Shown here: in pieces, positions 32,465 to 43,215 of the stretch
How the letters are laid out: each line of letters opens with the position of its first letter
Numbering within the stretch: the stretch's first letter is position 1
Assembly: GCF_004358095.2 (NCBI RefSeq)
Contig: NZ_SMZJ02000004.1
Coordinates: forward strand, 349,031 to 413,030
From: Seonamhaeicola sediminis
GTDB lineage: Bacteria; Bacteroidota; Bacteroidia; Flavobacteriales; Flavobacteriaceae
Length of the DNA: 64,000 bases
Direction: 5' to 3'
Notes under the pieces: generated by a model
The model's database searches: none
Seen by the model: the letters and a program-made list of their open reading frames with translations, nothing else
What the model was told of the DNA's origin: nothing
Program-made: the position numbers and the translations under genes

Positions 32465-34909
32465 CTAGCGTCTCCTTCGTTGTCCAGAGTATTCCAAGGC
32501 TTCACCCTTTCCAAAGCCATAACTAAAACCAAAGGTAACAAACCTACCTCTTAGACTTCTATTAAACAAGTAGAACTCTTCTTGAATAGTTTCAGATTTT
32601 CGGATTCTTGAAGCAAAAATATCTCTTACACTAAAATTTAAGACACCTTTTCCTTTTATAATTTTTTTTCGCAAACCAAGGTCAGCAAAAATATTTTCGG
32701 CTATTTTGCCTTGAACCGTTTTTACATCAGATTGGTAATTTCCGGTAACTTCAAAATCAATATCTGCAGGAAGCCCAAGTTTACTAGTAAGTTTTCCAGT
32801 CCATTGATTTGCATTGAAATCAATGGAAGTTCCATTAAAATCACCTTGTCTTTTAAAGGCGTTATAATTGATGTCACCATTAAAAACTAACCATTTTGCA
32901 ACAGGATATTTTCCGTTAAATTCAATACCTATAGCGTCTGTGGTTCCTATGTTATAGGGTTTAAAAGTATTTACATTGTTTTCAAAAATAGAAACGCTTC
33001 TTTCTATGGTATTGGTAGTATAACGATAATAAACTCCAAAATTTAAAGAGGCTTTTCCTATGTTATAAATATTAGTCAATTCAAATGAATCTGTAAACTC
33101 AGGGAGTAATTCTGGGTTTCCAGTTCTTATATTAAAATTGTTTCTAATATTAAAAAATGGATTTAAATCCCATAACCTAGGTCTATAAACACGTCTTGAA
33201 TATCCAATTTGTAAAGAGTAAGCATTATTAAACTTGTATGAGGAATGAAAACTAGGAAAGAGGTTAGAGTAGTTTTGGTTGTTTTGCTCATTGGTATTAA
33301 CAAGAAAGGTTTCAAGGTCTGTGTTTTCAACACGTAAACCAACTTTTACCCCCCATTTATCAGCCTCATAGGCAGCAGTTCCGTAAATACCTAGTACATT
33401 TTGATTAAACTCAAATACATTAGTTTGATTAGGATCTGATATAAAATCACTTCCAACTAAATCCTGTACTTCAAAATCGTTACTTACATTGTTCAGTAGG
33501 TATTGTGCACCTGTTTCAATAGTAAATTTTTCATTAAAAGGTTTGGTGTAATCAAATTTAAACGTGTAGTTAGCTTCTTTAAAGTCGGTGCGTGTTTTTT
33601 GAATAGCATCTCTATCAGCCCCCATCAAAGTTAAATCTTCAAAATCTGAGGATTGTTCTTTACCAAAAAATTGTCCTAATGCACTAAAAAGAAGCATATG
33701 ATCTTCATGGTCATCAAAATCTCTTTTGTATTGCAATTCATATTGATACTTTGGGTTGGTGGCTTCGGTTTCTTCTGTTCTTTTCCAGTTAGCCCTTTCA
33801 GTACCATCAAATAAACTAAAATTAGTTTCGGAAGGTTGTTCTTCAATCTCGTAAGCAAAATTTCCAGAAAGCGTTAAAACATTGTTTTTGTTTATATGAT
33901 AATCGGTTCCTAGAACAATATTATAATACTTTTCATTTCTGAATTCAGTACCTTCAGATTCCAAGATGGTGTTATTTATCAAATCTCTATTGATGTTTTT
34001 CCTGTTATTTGGTAATTTTCTGTAGCCTACACCCAATTGGCTAAAAAGATTAAATTTTTCGGTACGTCTATTTAAACTCAAACCAAAACTATGATTTGTA
34101 GGATCACCAATATTTATACTAGCAGAACCGTTTAAGCCTTTACGCTCCTCTTTTTTAAGAACAATGTTGATGATTCCTGAAGTTCCTTCAGCATCATATT
34201 TGGCTGAGGGGTTGGTAATAACTTCAACACGCTCCATCATATCTGCTGTAATTGTTCCTAATGCATTTCCACTGTCACTAGCAATAATTGAAGGTTTTCC
34301 ATTTATTAATATTTGAACGCCTTGACTCCCTCGTAAACTAATGTCTCCCTCAATATTGACGTTTACTGAAGGAACATTGTTTAATACTTCTAAAGCGCTA
34401 GCACCAGTGCTACTTAAATCTTTACCAATATTGAAAATGCGTTTGTCTAGTTTAAACTCGGTTTTAGAAACTTCGGCTTCTACAACAATGGCATCAAGTT
34501 TTTCTAAATCTTCTTCAAGAAAGATGTTGCCTAAATCAATAGTTCCATTATGCTGCTGAAAATCAAAAATTCTTTTTGTTTTAAGGCCAATAAAAGTAAT
34601 CTCTATATAAAATTTTGAAACTACTGTTTGAAGCTTAAATGTGCCGTCATCCATAGTTGTTGTTCCTGTTATATTTTCTTTGGTATTGACATCAACCAAT
34701 AAAACTGTGGCATAAGCTACTGGTTGATTACTAGAAGACTCAATTATCTTTCCTGTAATGCTAACATTTTTTTTCTGACTAAAGCCTGAAATTGTTAATA
34801 GAAGAAAGAAAAGATTAAAAATTAAAGATTTTTTTTTCTTTAATAAATGAAAAGGATTCAAGAAATATGATTTATTTAGGCTTAGTATAGAAGGTTTTGA
34901 TATAAACAT
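32465..34909 (-). CDS. TonB-dependent receptor, outer-membrane beta-barrel family
   Basis: An 814-residue protein. A long N-terminus with a hydrophobic signal (about 28-45, ending GFSQ) precedes a carboxypeptidase-regulatory-like domain (about 50-135). A plug-like domain follows with ILINGKPSI and YDAEGTSGIINIVLKKEE (about 240-257), then a barrel of the outer-membrane beta-barrel type that is frequent in Flavobacteria. It ends in a basic GQRRRR rather than an aromatic residue. The substrate is unknown; it lies convergent to the sugar-acid operon and divergent from dsbD, so context gives little help. Confidence 0.82.
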   Translation of the reverse strand: MFISKPSILSLNKSYFLNPFHLLKKKKSLIFNLFFLLLTISGFSQKKNVSITGKIIESSSNQPVAYATVLLVDVNTKENITGTTTMDDGTFKLQTVVSKFYIEITFIGLKTKRIFDFQQHNGTIDLGNIFLEEDLEKLDAIVVEAEVSKTEFKLDKRIFNIGKDLSSTGASALEVLNNVPSVNVNIEGDISLRGSQGVQILINGKPSIIASDSGNALGTITADMMERVEVITNPSAKYDAEGTSGIINIVLKKEERKGLNGSASINIGDPTNHSFGLSLNRRTEKFNLFSQLGVGYRKLPNNRKNINRDLINNTILESEGTEFRNEKYYNIVLGTDYHINKNNVLTLSGNFAYEIEEQPSETNFSLFDGTERANWKRTEETEATNPKYQYELQYKRDFDDHEDHMLLFSALGQFFGKEQSSDFEDLTLMGADRDAIQKTRTDFKEANYTFKFDYTKPFNEKFTIETGAQYLLNNVSNDFEVQDLVGSDFISDPNQTNVFEFNQNVLGIYGTAAYEADKWGVKVGLRVENTDLETFLVNTNEQNNQNYSNLFPSFHSSYKFNNAYSLQIGYSRRVYRPRLWDLNPFFNIRNNFNIRTGNPELLPEFTDSFELTNIYNIGKASLNFGVYYRYTTNTIERSVSIFENNVNTFKPYNIGTTDAIGIEFNGKYPVAKWLVFNGDINYNAFKRQGDFNGTSIDFNANQWTGKLTSKLGLPADIDFEVTGNYQSDVKTVQGKIAENIFADLGLRKKIIKGKGVLNFSVRDIFASRIRKSETIQEEFYLFNRSLRGRFVTFGFSYGFGKGEALEYSGQRRRR

Positions 34910-35040
34910 ATTAATTGTTAAACCATAATGATAAATATATACAGAAAATAATTAGGACTTGTATAAATTATAACAGTTTTTAACACAAGACTAACATTGG
35001 AAACAATAATTTTGTAAAATCTAAAAAAATAGAATATACC

Positions 35041-37050
35041 ATGTATATAAAAAAGTTGCTAACATGTCTTTTATTTTTATGTTCAATAAACAGTTTTTCA
35101 CAAATTTTAGAACCGGTAAAATGGTCAACGTCTGTTGAAAAAGTCTCAGATACAGAATATGTATTAATTAGCAAGGCTGAAATTGATACTGGGTGGCATC
35201 TGTACTCACAAAATGTTCCAGAAGATGGACCAATACCAACAACATTTTCTTATGTAATTGAAAATGATAATGACTTCAATATTATTGGAAAAACTATAGA
35301 GGAAGAGGGCTATACGGTTGATGACCCAGTGTTTGGTATGAAAATAAAGTATTTTGAAGATTCAGCAACCTTTGAACAGAGAATTGAAATTACTGGTAAA
35401 ATTAGCAAGATTAGAGGGACTGTAGATTTTATGGTTTGTGATGACACAAGATGTTTACCGCCAACTACTATTGATTTAATATTTCAGTTTAAAGGGGAAT
35501 CTGCAATTTCTGGTTCAAACGAAAACACTCAGCTTGATTCAAAGACAGACAACTCAGCTGCTAATATCAACCTCTATGGTATGAATCCAGAGGACATAAA
35601 GTTAATTGAAAATCAAATCAAGGAAAAAAAATCTCTTTGGACAATTTTTGGACTTGGTTTTCTTGGTGGACTATTGGCCTTGTTAACCCCTTGCGTATTT
35701 CCGATGATACCATTAACAGTAAGCTTCTTTACCAAGAGTGAGGGGGCAAACAAAAGCTCTGGTATTGGAAAAGCTTTATTGTATGGTTTTTTTATTTTGC
35801 TGGTTTACCTCATATTAAGTGTTCCTTTTCACCTTTTAGATTCTGTAAACCCTGACATCCTTAATGAAATATCTACCAATATTTGGCTCAATATTATTTT
35901 CTTTGCCATTTTTGTGTTTTTTGCATTTTCATTTTTTGGGTACTATGAATTAACCTTGCCTGAAAGCTGGACGAATAAAACAACCAAAGGAGAAAATCTA
36001 GGAGGAATTGTTGGCGTGTTTTTCATGGCATTAACTTTAGCTATTGTTTCATTTTCGTGTACTGGACCAATATTAGGTTCGTTGTTAGCAGGCTCATTAA
36101 CTGCAGATGGAGGTGCATGGCAGCTTACAGCTGGTATGGCTGGCTTTGGGGTTTCGTTAGGGTTGCCATTTGCATTGTTTGCTATGTTCCCTAATATGAT
36201 GAATGCCTTACCAAAATCAGGTGGATGGCTAAATACCACCAAAGTGGTTTTAGGGTTTTTAGAATTAGCATTGGCTTTTAAATTCTTATCTAATGCTGAT
36301 TTAGTGGCCCATTGGGGGCTTTTAAAAATTGAGCCTTTTCTCATTATTTGGATTATTATTTTTGGAGGTTTGGCACTTTATCTTTTTGGAAAAATTAAAT
36401 TCCCACATGATTCTCCTATCATTAAACTGTCATTTTTTAGAATTTCTACGGCCTTCTTAGTTACAGCATTTACTGTGTATCTAGTTTCTGGTTTTAGAGT
36501 AAATAAAGAAACAGATACATTTATGTCACTAACGCTTTTGAGTGGATTAGCCCCTCCTGTAGGATATAGTTGGTTTTTACCAAGTAATACAACAAATAAC
36601 CTAAAAACCTTCAAGGATTTAAAAGAGGGTATCGCCTATGCCCAAAAAGTAAATAAGCCCATTATGATAGATTTTACGGGTTATGCCTGTGTAAACTGTA
36701 GAAAAATGGAAGAACACGTTTGGCCATTGGAGCAAATTGATAAATATTTGAGAGATGAGTATGTTTTAATATCACTTTATGTTGATGATAAAAAAGAATT
36801 ACCAAAAAATGAACAAGTAGAAGTTAATAGGGTTAATGGCGGAACCCGATTGCTAAAGAATTATGGTCACAAATGGGCTAATTTTCAAACACAGTTTTTT
36901 AAATCCAATTCGCAACCCTATTATGTGCTTTTGAGTTCTGACGGTAAACAAATGCTAAGTGAGCCTGTAGGCTACACTCCAAATGAAAAGGAATATGCTA
37001 AGTTTTTAAAAACAGGAATAGACACTTATAAAGGTTTTTTAAAAAGGTAA
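35041..37050 (+). CDS. dsbD: Thiol:disulfide interchange protein DsbD
   Basis: A 669-residue protein with the full three-part DsbD layout. A signal peptide and periplasmic alpha domain (about 20-160) include VCDDTRCLPPTTID. A membrane domain of about eight helices (about 195-500) has TPCVFPMIPL and SCTGPILGSLLAG, the two redox cysteines. A C-terminal thioredoxin domain carries DFTGYACVNCRKME (about 546-559). It moves electrons from cytosolic thioredoxin to the periplasm for cytochrome c maturation and disulfide repair. A -7 box TAATTTTG (35007-35014) precedes the ATG. Confidence 0.93.
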   Translation: MYIKKLLTCLLFLCSINSFSQILEPVKWSTSVEKVSDTEYVLISKAEIDTGWHLYSQNVPEDGPIPTTFSYVIENDNDFNIIGKTIEEEGYTVDDPVFGMKIKYFEDSATFEQRIEITGKISKIRGTVDFMVCDDTRCLPPTTIDLIFQFKGESAISGSNENTQLDSKTDNSAANINLYGMNPEDIKLIENQIKEKKSLWTIFGLGFLGGLLALLTPCVFPMIPLTVSFFTKSEGANKSSGIGKALLYGFFILLVYLILSVPFHLLDSVNPDILNEISTNIWLNIIFFAIFVFFAFSFFGYYELTLPESWTNKTTKGENLGGIVGVFFMALTLAIVSFSCTGPILGSLLAGSLTADGGAWQLTAGMAGFGVSLGLPFALFAMFPNMMNALPKSGGWLNTTKVVLGFLELALAFKFLSNADLVAHWGLLKIEPFLIIWIIIFGGLALYLFGKIKFPHDSPIIKLSFFRISTAFLVTAFTVYLVSGFRVNKETDTFMSLTLLSGLAPPVGYSWFLPSNTTNNLKTFKDLKEGIAYAQKVNKPIMIDFTGYACVNCRKMEEHVWPLEQIDKYLRDEYVLISLYVDDKKELPKNEQVEVNRVNGGTRLLKNYGHKWANFQTQFFKSNSQPYYVLLSSDGKQMLSEPVGYTPNEKEYAKFLKTGIDTYKGFLKR

Positions 37051-37055
37051 ACTAA

Positions 37056-38087
37056 CTACTCCAATATTTCAACTTCAAAAAGTTTATCCCAACGTTTACC
37101 GGTAACAAAAATAGTTTTAGTTTGTGGATTATAGGCTATTCCGTTTAGGACATCAAGTTTAGCGTGTTGTGTTACTTGTTCTTTTAAAGGGGTAAAATCT
37201 ACAACGCCTATAACGCCACCGTTTTTGGGATTTATGATAGCAACCCCATTTTTTTGATATCGGTTAGCATAAATTTTACCTTCAATCCATTCCATTTCGT
37301 TTATTTGAGTAATCAATCCTTTGTTTGTACATACTTGAATGTAATCTTCCTCTACTAAAGTTTCTGGATTTAGAAGCCATATTTTTTCAGAGCCATCACT
37401 TTTATAAATTATATTGTTGTGATTACATAACCCCCAACCTTCTTTACTATTGCCATATTTAAAACTACTCATTTTTTCAAGAGTATCAACATCGTATACA
37501 AAACCTATATTTTTTTTCCAAGTTAATTGGAATACTTTATTGTTTAAAATAGTAAGTCCCTCACCAAAATAGTCATTAGCCAAATCAACATTTTTTAAAA
37601 CTTCACCAGTTTTATAGTTAAGTTTTCGGAGTTTGGATTCTTTATACTGTCCGGTACTCTCGTATAAATATCCGTTATAAAATTCTAATCCTTGGGTATA
37701 GGAAGTTATGTCATGTGGATACTCATTAATGATTTTGTATTTATAAATTTTGGGAGCAACATTATTTAAAATTGTAATTGCCGTAGTTGTGGTCTGTACA
37801 TCGCCTTCAAAATAAATGGTAGCTTCAAGGGTTTGCTTTCCTAGTTTAAAATCTAGCAAATGCGTGTTATTGGTTATTGTTTGATTGTTAATCTTGTAAA
37901 CAACCGAGTCAATGACATGTTTCTTTTTATTTATAATAGAAAGCGATAAAGTTTCATTATTAGTTATATTGCCCTTTTCAGTATTGGTTTTAATTAAAAA
38001 ATCATCTTTTTTCTTTCCGCTATTAGAGCCGCAGGAAATAATAAACCCACTTAAAAATATGATAAATAGATACTTGACTATATACAT
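37056..38087 (-). CDS. Glutaminyl-peptide cyclotransferase, lipoprotein
   Basis: A 343-residue protein with a lipoprotein signal (MYIVKYLFIIFLSGFIISC, Cys 19). After a short immunoglobulin-like segment it shows the beta-propeller glutaminyl cyclase type. Landmarks are DITSYTQGLEFYNGYLYEST, YFGEGLTIL, GWGLCNHNNIIYKSDGS, and WIEGKIYAN. The enzyme converts N-terminal glutamine to pyroglutamate, stabilising secreted proteins. An ATG at 38087 gives a proper lipobox distance; a TTG seven codons upstream is less likely. It is convergent with dsbD, stop codons five bases apart. Confidence 0.85.
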   Translation of the reverse strand: MYIVKYLFIIFLSGFIISCGSNSGKKKDDFLIKTNTEKGNITNNETLSLSIINKKKHVIDSVVYKINNQTITNNTHLLDFKLGKQTLEATIYFEGDVQTTTTAITILNNVAPKIYKYKIINEYPHDITSYTQGLEFYNGYLYESTGQYKESKLRKLNYKTGEVLKNVDLANDYFGEGLTILNNKVFQLTWKKNIGFVYDVDTLEKMSSFKYGNSKEGWGLCNHNNIIYKSDGSEKIWLLNPETLVEEDYIQVCTNKGLITQINEMEWIEGKIYANRYQKNGVAIINPKNGGVIGVVDFTPLKEQVTQHAKLDVLNGIAYNPQTKTIFVTGKRWDKLFEVEILE

Positions 38088-38143
38088 GGTAAATCTTAAA
38101 AATTTCAAGCAAGATATTTATTTAAAATCAGTTTAGAAAAACA

Positions 38144-38173
38144 TTGTGAAAATTTTAAAAGGTTGTATCTTTG
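38144..38173 (+). promoter_or_regulatory. Promoter of the SRP RNA gene
   Basis: TTG at 38144-38146 and TATCTTTG at 38166-38173 are 19 bases apart, matching the Bacteroidota -33/-7 consensus. The RNA start at 38179 lies five bases downstream. Confidence 0.8.
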
Positions 38174-38178
38174 CAGCC

Positions 38179-38272
38179 GGCAAGTCCTACACAACCAGCT
38201 CCTGTTGAATCCTCCAGGGCGGGAACGCAGCAAAGGTAAACGGTTGTAGCGGTGTGATGTAGGTAGCTTGCC
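38179..38272 (+). ncRNA. ffs: Signal recognition particle RNA, small 4.5S type
   Basis: The ends GGCAAG (38179-38184) and CTTGCC (38267-38272) pair. Inside are the near-universal SRP domain IV elements: CAGGGCGGGAACGCAGCAAAGG spans 38214-38236, with GGGAACGCAGCA forming the symmetric/asymmetric loops and GGAA-type tetraloop region. A T-run (38273-38279) ends the transcript. The RNA binds Ffh and targets membrane and secreted proteins co-translationally. Confidence 0.95.
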
Positions 38273-38353
38273 TTTTTTTATGCGCTAAAGTTAAATTTTC
38301 TTTTCGGCAATCTATGTTGTATTTTGTCACTTCGTTTTAAATAAAGTTTAAAA

Positions 38354-39157
38354 ATGTCTAAAGTTGTATTGATAACAGGTGGTTCATCAGGAATAGGTAA
38401 ATCTATTGGTGAATTTCTTTCAGAAAAAGGTTTTGAAGTGTATGGTACTAGCCGTAATCCCTCAAAATATAAAGGCAGTAAATTTCCTATTTTGGCTTTG
38501 GATGTAAAAGATGTTTCTTCTATTAAAAGTGCTGTTAAAACTGTTATTGAAAAAGAGGGAAAATTAGATGTATTAATTAACAATGCAGGGGCAGGAATCA
38601 CAGGACCCATTGAGGAGATTCCGGAAGCTGAAATACAAAATAACTTCGATACTAATTTTTTTGGACCTATCAATGTCATTAAATCTATTTTACCACAAAT
38701 GCGTGAGCAGAATAGTGGTTTGATAATTAATGTAACCTCAATAGCAGGTTATATGGGATTACCCTACCGAGGTATTTATAGTGCCAGTAAAGGTGCTTTA
38801 GAATTGATAACTGAAGCTTTTAGAATGGAGCTTAAAGATTTCAATATTAAAATGACTAATGTGGCACCTGGAGATTTTGCTACCAATATTGCAGCTGGCA
38901 GATATCATGCACCACTTATAGAAGATTCGCCATATAAAAAGCCTTATGGAAATACCTTAAAGCTTATGAATGCACATGTTAACTCTGGAAGTGATCCTAA
39001 TTTAATGGCAAAGGAAGTTTTTAAAATAATAAACACTACCAACCCTAAAGTTCACTATAAGGTGGGTGAGTTCATGCAGAAATTCTCTATTGTTTTAAAA
39101 CGAATTTTACCTGATAAGGTTTATGAAAAGCTTTTGATGAATCATTATAAACTTTAA
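38354..39157 (+). CDS. Short-chain dehydrogenase/reductase
   Basis: A 267-residue classical SDR. The cofactor motif TGGSSGIG (about 8-15) is followed by the structural NNAGAG (about 76-81), the catalytic Ser in VTSIAGYMG (about 124-132) and the YxxxK pair in YSASKGA (about 138-144). It would oxidise or reduce an alcohol/carbonyl with NAD(P)(H). The C-terminus is slightly long, with a basic amphipathic end. The substrate cannot be predicted. It stands alone downstream of the SRP RNA. Confidence 0.88.
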   Translation: MSKVVLITGGSSGIGKSIGEFLSEKGFEVYGTSRNPSKYKGSKFPILALDVKDVSSIKSAVKTVIEKEGKLDVLINNAGAGITGPIEEIPEAEIQNNFDTNFFGPINVIKSILPQMREQNSGLIINVTSIAGYMGLPYRGIYSASKGALELITEAFRMELKDFNIKMTNVAPGDFATNIAAGRYHAPLIEDSPYKKPYGNTLKLMNAHVNSGSDPNLMAKEVFKIINTTNPKVHYKVGEFMQKFSIVLKRILPDKVYEKLLMNHYKL

Positions 39158-39220
39158 GCTTTGATTACAATTTTGTGATTGGTATACTATTTGATTCTGT
39201 TGTTTCTAAAGTCATCGATA

Positions 39221-39652
39221 ATGAAGAGACAATATTTATACTATTTACTTTCAATGTTTTTTATTTTTTTTGCTTCTTGTGATGATGTTCTGGATTGTAT
39301 CATAAATGTTAGGCCTGAATTGCAAAATAAAAGTTTGGAATTTGCCCGTGTTGACCAGTTTTATCTTGAGACTATTTCGGCCGAAGTAAAAAATGAACCT
39401 AACGATAATGGCTACAACTACTATTTTACTGTAACTGGTAATATTCCTAAGGGTATTGAAGTGTATTATGATTATAGAAAAGTCATATTTGAGGGTACAC
39501 CTATAGAAAAAGGAAGGTTTACAATTAGAGTGTCTTTGTATGTAGAATCTTTAGATGAGTGCTATTATGATGATTTTGAAGGGCGAACCATTTGTCATGA
39601 CCCTTTATGTACAAATAATACTTCTAGAGCCTATACTTTATCTATACACTAA
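39221..39652 (+). CDS. Small lipoprotein with putative Ig/cadherin-like (He_PIG) fold
   Basis: A 143-residue protein. I start it at ATG 39221, giving a signal peptide with lipobox FFASC (Cys 19). An in-frame start 14 codons upstream would bury the signal. The mature part has GNIPKGIEVYYDYRKVIFEG-TP-IEKGRFTIRV, the pattern of putative immunoglobulin-like repeats in surface proteins. Several cysteines near the end (DECYYDDFEGRTICHDPLC in part) could form disulfides. Function unknown. Its stop codon overlaps that of the convergent TlpA-like gene. Confidence 0.65.
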   Translation: MKRQYLYYLLSMFFIFFASCDDVLDCIINVRPELQNKSLEFARVDQFYLETISAEVKNEPNDNGYNYYFTVTGNIPKGIEVYYDYRKVIFEGTPIEKGRFTIRVSLYVESLDECYYDDFEGRTICHDPLCTNNTSRAYTLSIH

Positions 39653-41073
39653 TTATTTATTAAACCAAGAAGTTGTTCTTCAAAACTCATTGAAAAGATA
39701 TTAGCGTTAGATCTTACTATTTCCTTATTTTCATTGATAATAAAGGTTTTGGTAACAGGGTAAATGACTAAAGCTTTTTTACTTTCCTCTGGGTTTTTAA
39801 ATAAATATTGATTATCACAATTAAACTTACAATCTTTTAGTATTTGCTTTGGTTTTTCAAGACCGATATCATCAACATTTATTGTGATGAAATTTACTTC
39901 AGGATATTTAACTGTTAGTTCTTTTATTTTTAGATAATTATCTTTAAAATGGCTATACATACCATTAGACCAAAAGGTAATTATTGTAGGTTTATTGATA
40001 ACAGAGTTTATTTCATACTCATTGTTATTGTAATCTAAAATTGGTATGCTAGGAAGTTTTGAGCCGGGTTCTAATTTTTGTAATGCCCTAACATAATGTT
40101 CCATAGAGTTTTTAGAAAATTCATTATTGGTCTTTTCAGAAAAAGATGCCAATATTAGGCTATTACCCTTTGGGTTATTACTTAATGAAATATATTTAAT
40201 TGTAAAATAATAAAGTAATTCATCCTTAATACTTTCATCTGTAACTAAGCTATCTATGAGATGCAATCTGTCTAAATTAAAACAAGCAGAGCTCCATTTA
40301 AAACGTTCATCTCCCTTGTGTTTGTAGTGTGCTTCGAGAGAGATGTTGTTGAAATTACTTCTCAAAAACTTATGGTAGTTATGATAATGTTTAAAAAAAG
40401 TATCATTGTAGTTTATGGTTTCTCTATAACTGTAAAAATCGTCAGGTAATTTTATTAAAAAATCACCTTTGTTATTGCCATAATGCATAAACGGATACAT
40501 TTCTTTACTAGCATTGTAGTTAAAACCTATGTTAGCTAGTGCTATTTTATGGAATAAATCTGAAACATCGTATTTTTTTGTAAAACGTTCTAAATTATCA
40601 AGTCTTCTCTGCTTTAAAGAATCAACACGCTTTAGATATTCCAAAGGCTCTAATTGACACAGTTTAAGGATATATTTTTCTTCTTTTTCGTTTTCTAAGA
40701 ACTCATTTATGAAATAATTATTCTTTTTAGCTCCTTTCCCCGTATAAACTAAAGATTCATCAAACTCTAAAGTGTTAAGTCTGAGCAACACGCTATCATT
40801 TGGTTCTAGTAAAATAGATTGATATTCTCCTCCATGTTTAAAAGTATAAATACCTTCTTTAAGACTATCTATTTTATAAAGAAAGCGATTTCTTCCATCA
40901 AGTCTGATAGTATCTGTTTTGTGTTCTCCTTTTTCAAGAACTAAAAATTTAGTGGTGGGGTTTATGATTTCCCCACCAAAATAGGCAATGTTATTTTCAG
41001 TACTAGAGCTATTTTTTTCACAGCTCCAAAAAAACATTAATGAGGATAATAATATAGAAACATATATTTTCAT
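39649..41073 (-). CDS. TlpA/AhpC-like thioredoxin-fold lipoprotein lacking CxxC
   Basis: A 474-residue probable lipoprotein (lipobox FFWSC, Cys 18). It has an N-terminal beta domain of the DUF4369-like type (about 30-110), a helical middle, and a C-terminal thioredoxin-like fold from about 335. At the position where TlpA proteins have WCxxC, this one reads TFWSNGMYSHFKDN, so both redox cysteines are missing. The fold remains otherwise visible (PTIITFW, VNFITINVDD, YPVTKTFIINENKEIV). It is therefore unlikely to act as a disulfide reductase and may be a binding or structural derivative. Context gives no partner. Confidence 0.7.
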   Translation of the reverse strand: MKIYVSILLSSLMFFWSCEKNSSSTENNIAYFGGEIINPTTKFLVLEKGEHKTDTIRLDGRNRFLYKIDSLKEGIYTFKHGGEYQSILLEPNDSVLLRLNTLEFDESLVYTGKGAKKNNYFINEFLENEKEEKYILKLCQLEPLEYLKRVDSLKQRRLDNLERFTKKYDVSDLFHKIALANIGFNYNASKEMYPFMHYGNNKGDFLIKLPDDFYSYRETINYNDTFFKHYHNYHKFLRSNFNNISLEAHYKHKGDERFKWSSACFNLDRLHLIDSLVTDESIKDELLYYFTIKYISLSNNPKGNSLILASFSEKTNNEFSKNSMEHYVRALQKLEPGSKLPSIPILDYNNNEYEINSVINKPTIITFWSNGMYSHFKDNYLKIKELTVKYPEVNFITINVDDIGLEKPKQILKDCKFNCDNQYLFKNPEESKKALVIYPVTKTFIINENKEIVRSNANIFSMSFEEQLLGLINN

Positions 41074-41230
41074 GAATCCCTCGTCAGTTATGATTTGCTA
41101 TACAAAAATATGTGTTGTTGTTATAAAGTGTTGTTAATGCGTTGTTAAATATTGAAAACGTTAAGTTAAACAGTTCTTTTAAGCGGTTTAAAATAGGCTA
41201 TTTAAGTTTCCTCTTACCAATTCATTTTTC

Positions 41231-41238
41231 TACTTTTG
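41231..41238 (+). promoter_or_regulatory. -7 box of the ABC-F gene
   Basis: TACTTTTG matches TANNTTTG and lies 21 bases before the ATG at 41260. Confidence 0.5.
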
Positions 41239-41250
41239 CCAAAAATTTAA

Positions 41251-43121
<1,871 letters not shown>

Positions 43122-43170
43122 GGTTAATAAATTTAAGTGTTCTTTTAAATATACAAAATTTAATCGAAAA

Positions 43171-43194
43171 AAAAGCCAGCTAATGCTGGCTTTT
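43171..43194 (-). terminator. Rho-independent terminator of pheT
   Basis: AAAAGCCAGC (43171-43180) pairs perfectly with GCTGGCTTTT (43185-43194) around a four-base loop. On the minus strand it is followed by a T-run, and it lies 22 bases beyond the pheT stop. Confidence 0.92.
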
Positions 43195-43215
43195 AAAATT
43201 TATATTCAAACTATA

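Noticed and set aside
38278-38679. Antisense coding frame over the SDR gene
   Set aside because: It is the complement of a clear SDR with all catalytic motifs and shows no protein-family sequence of its own.
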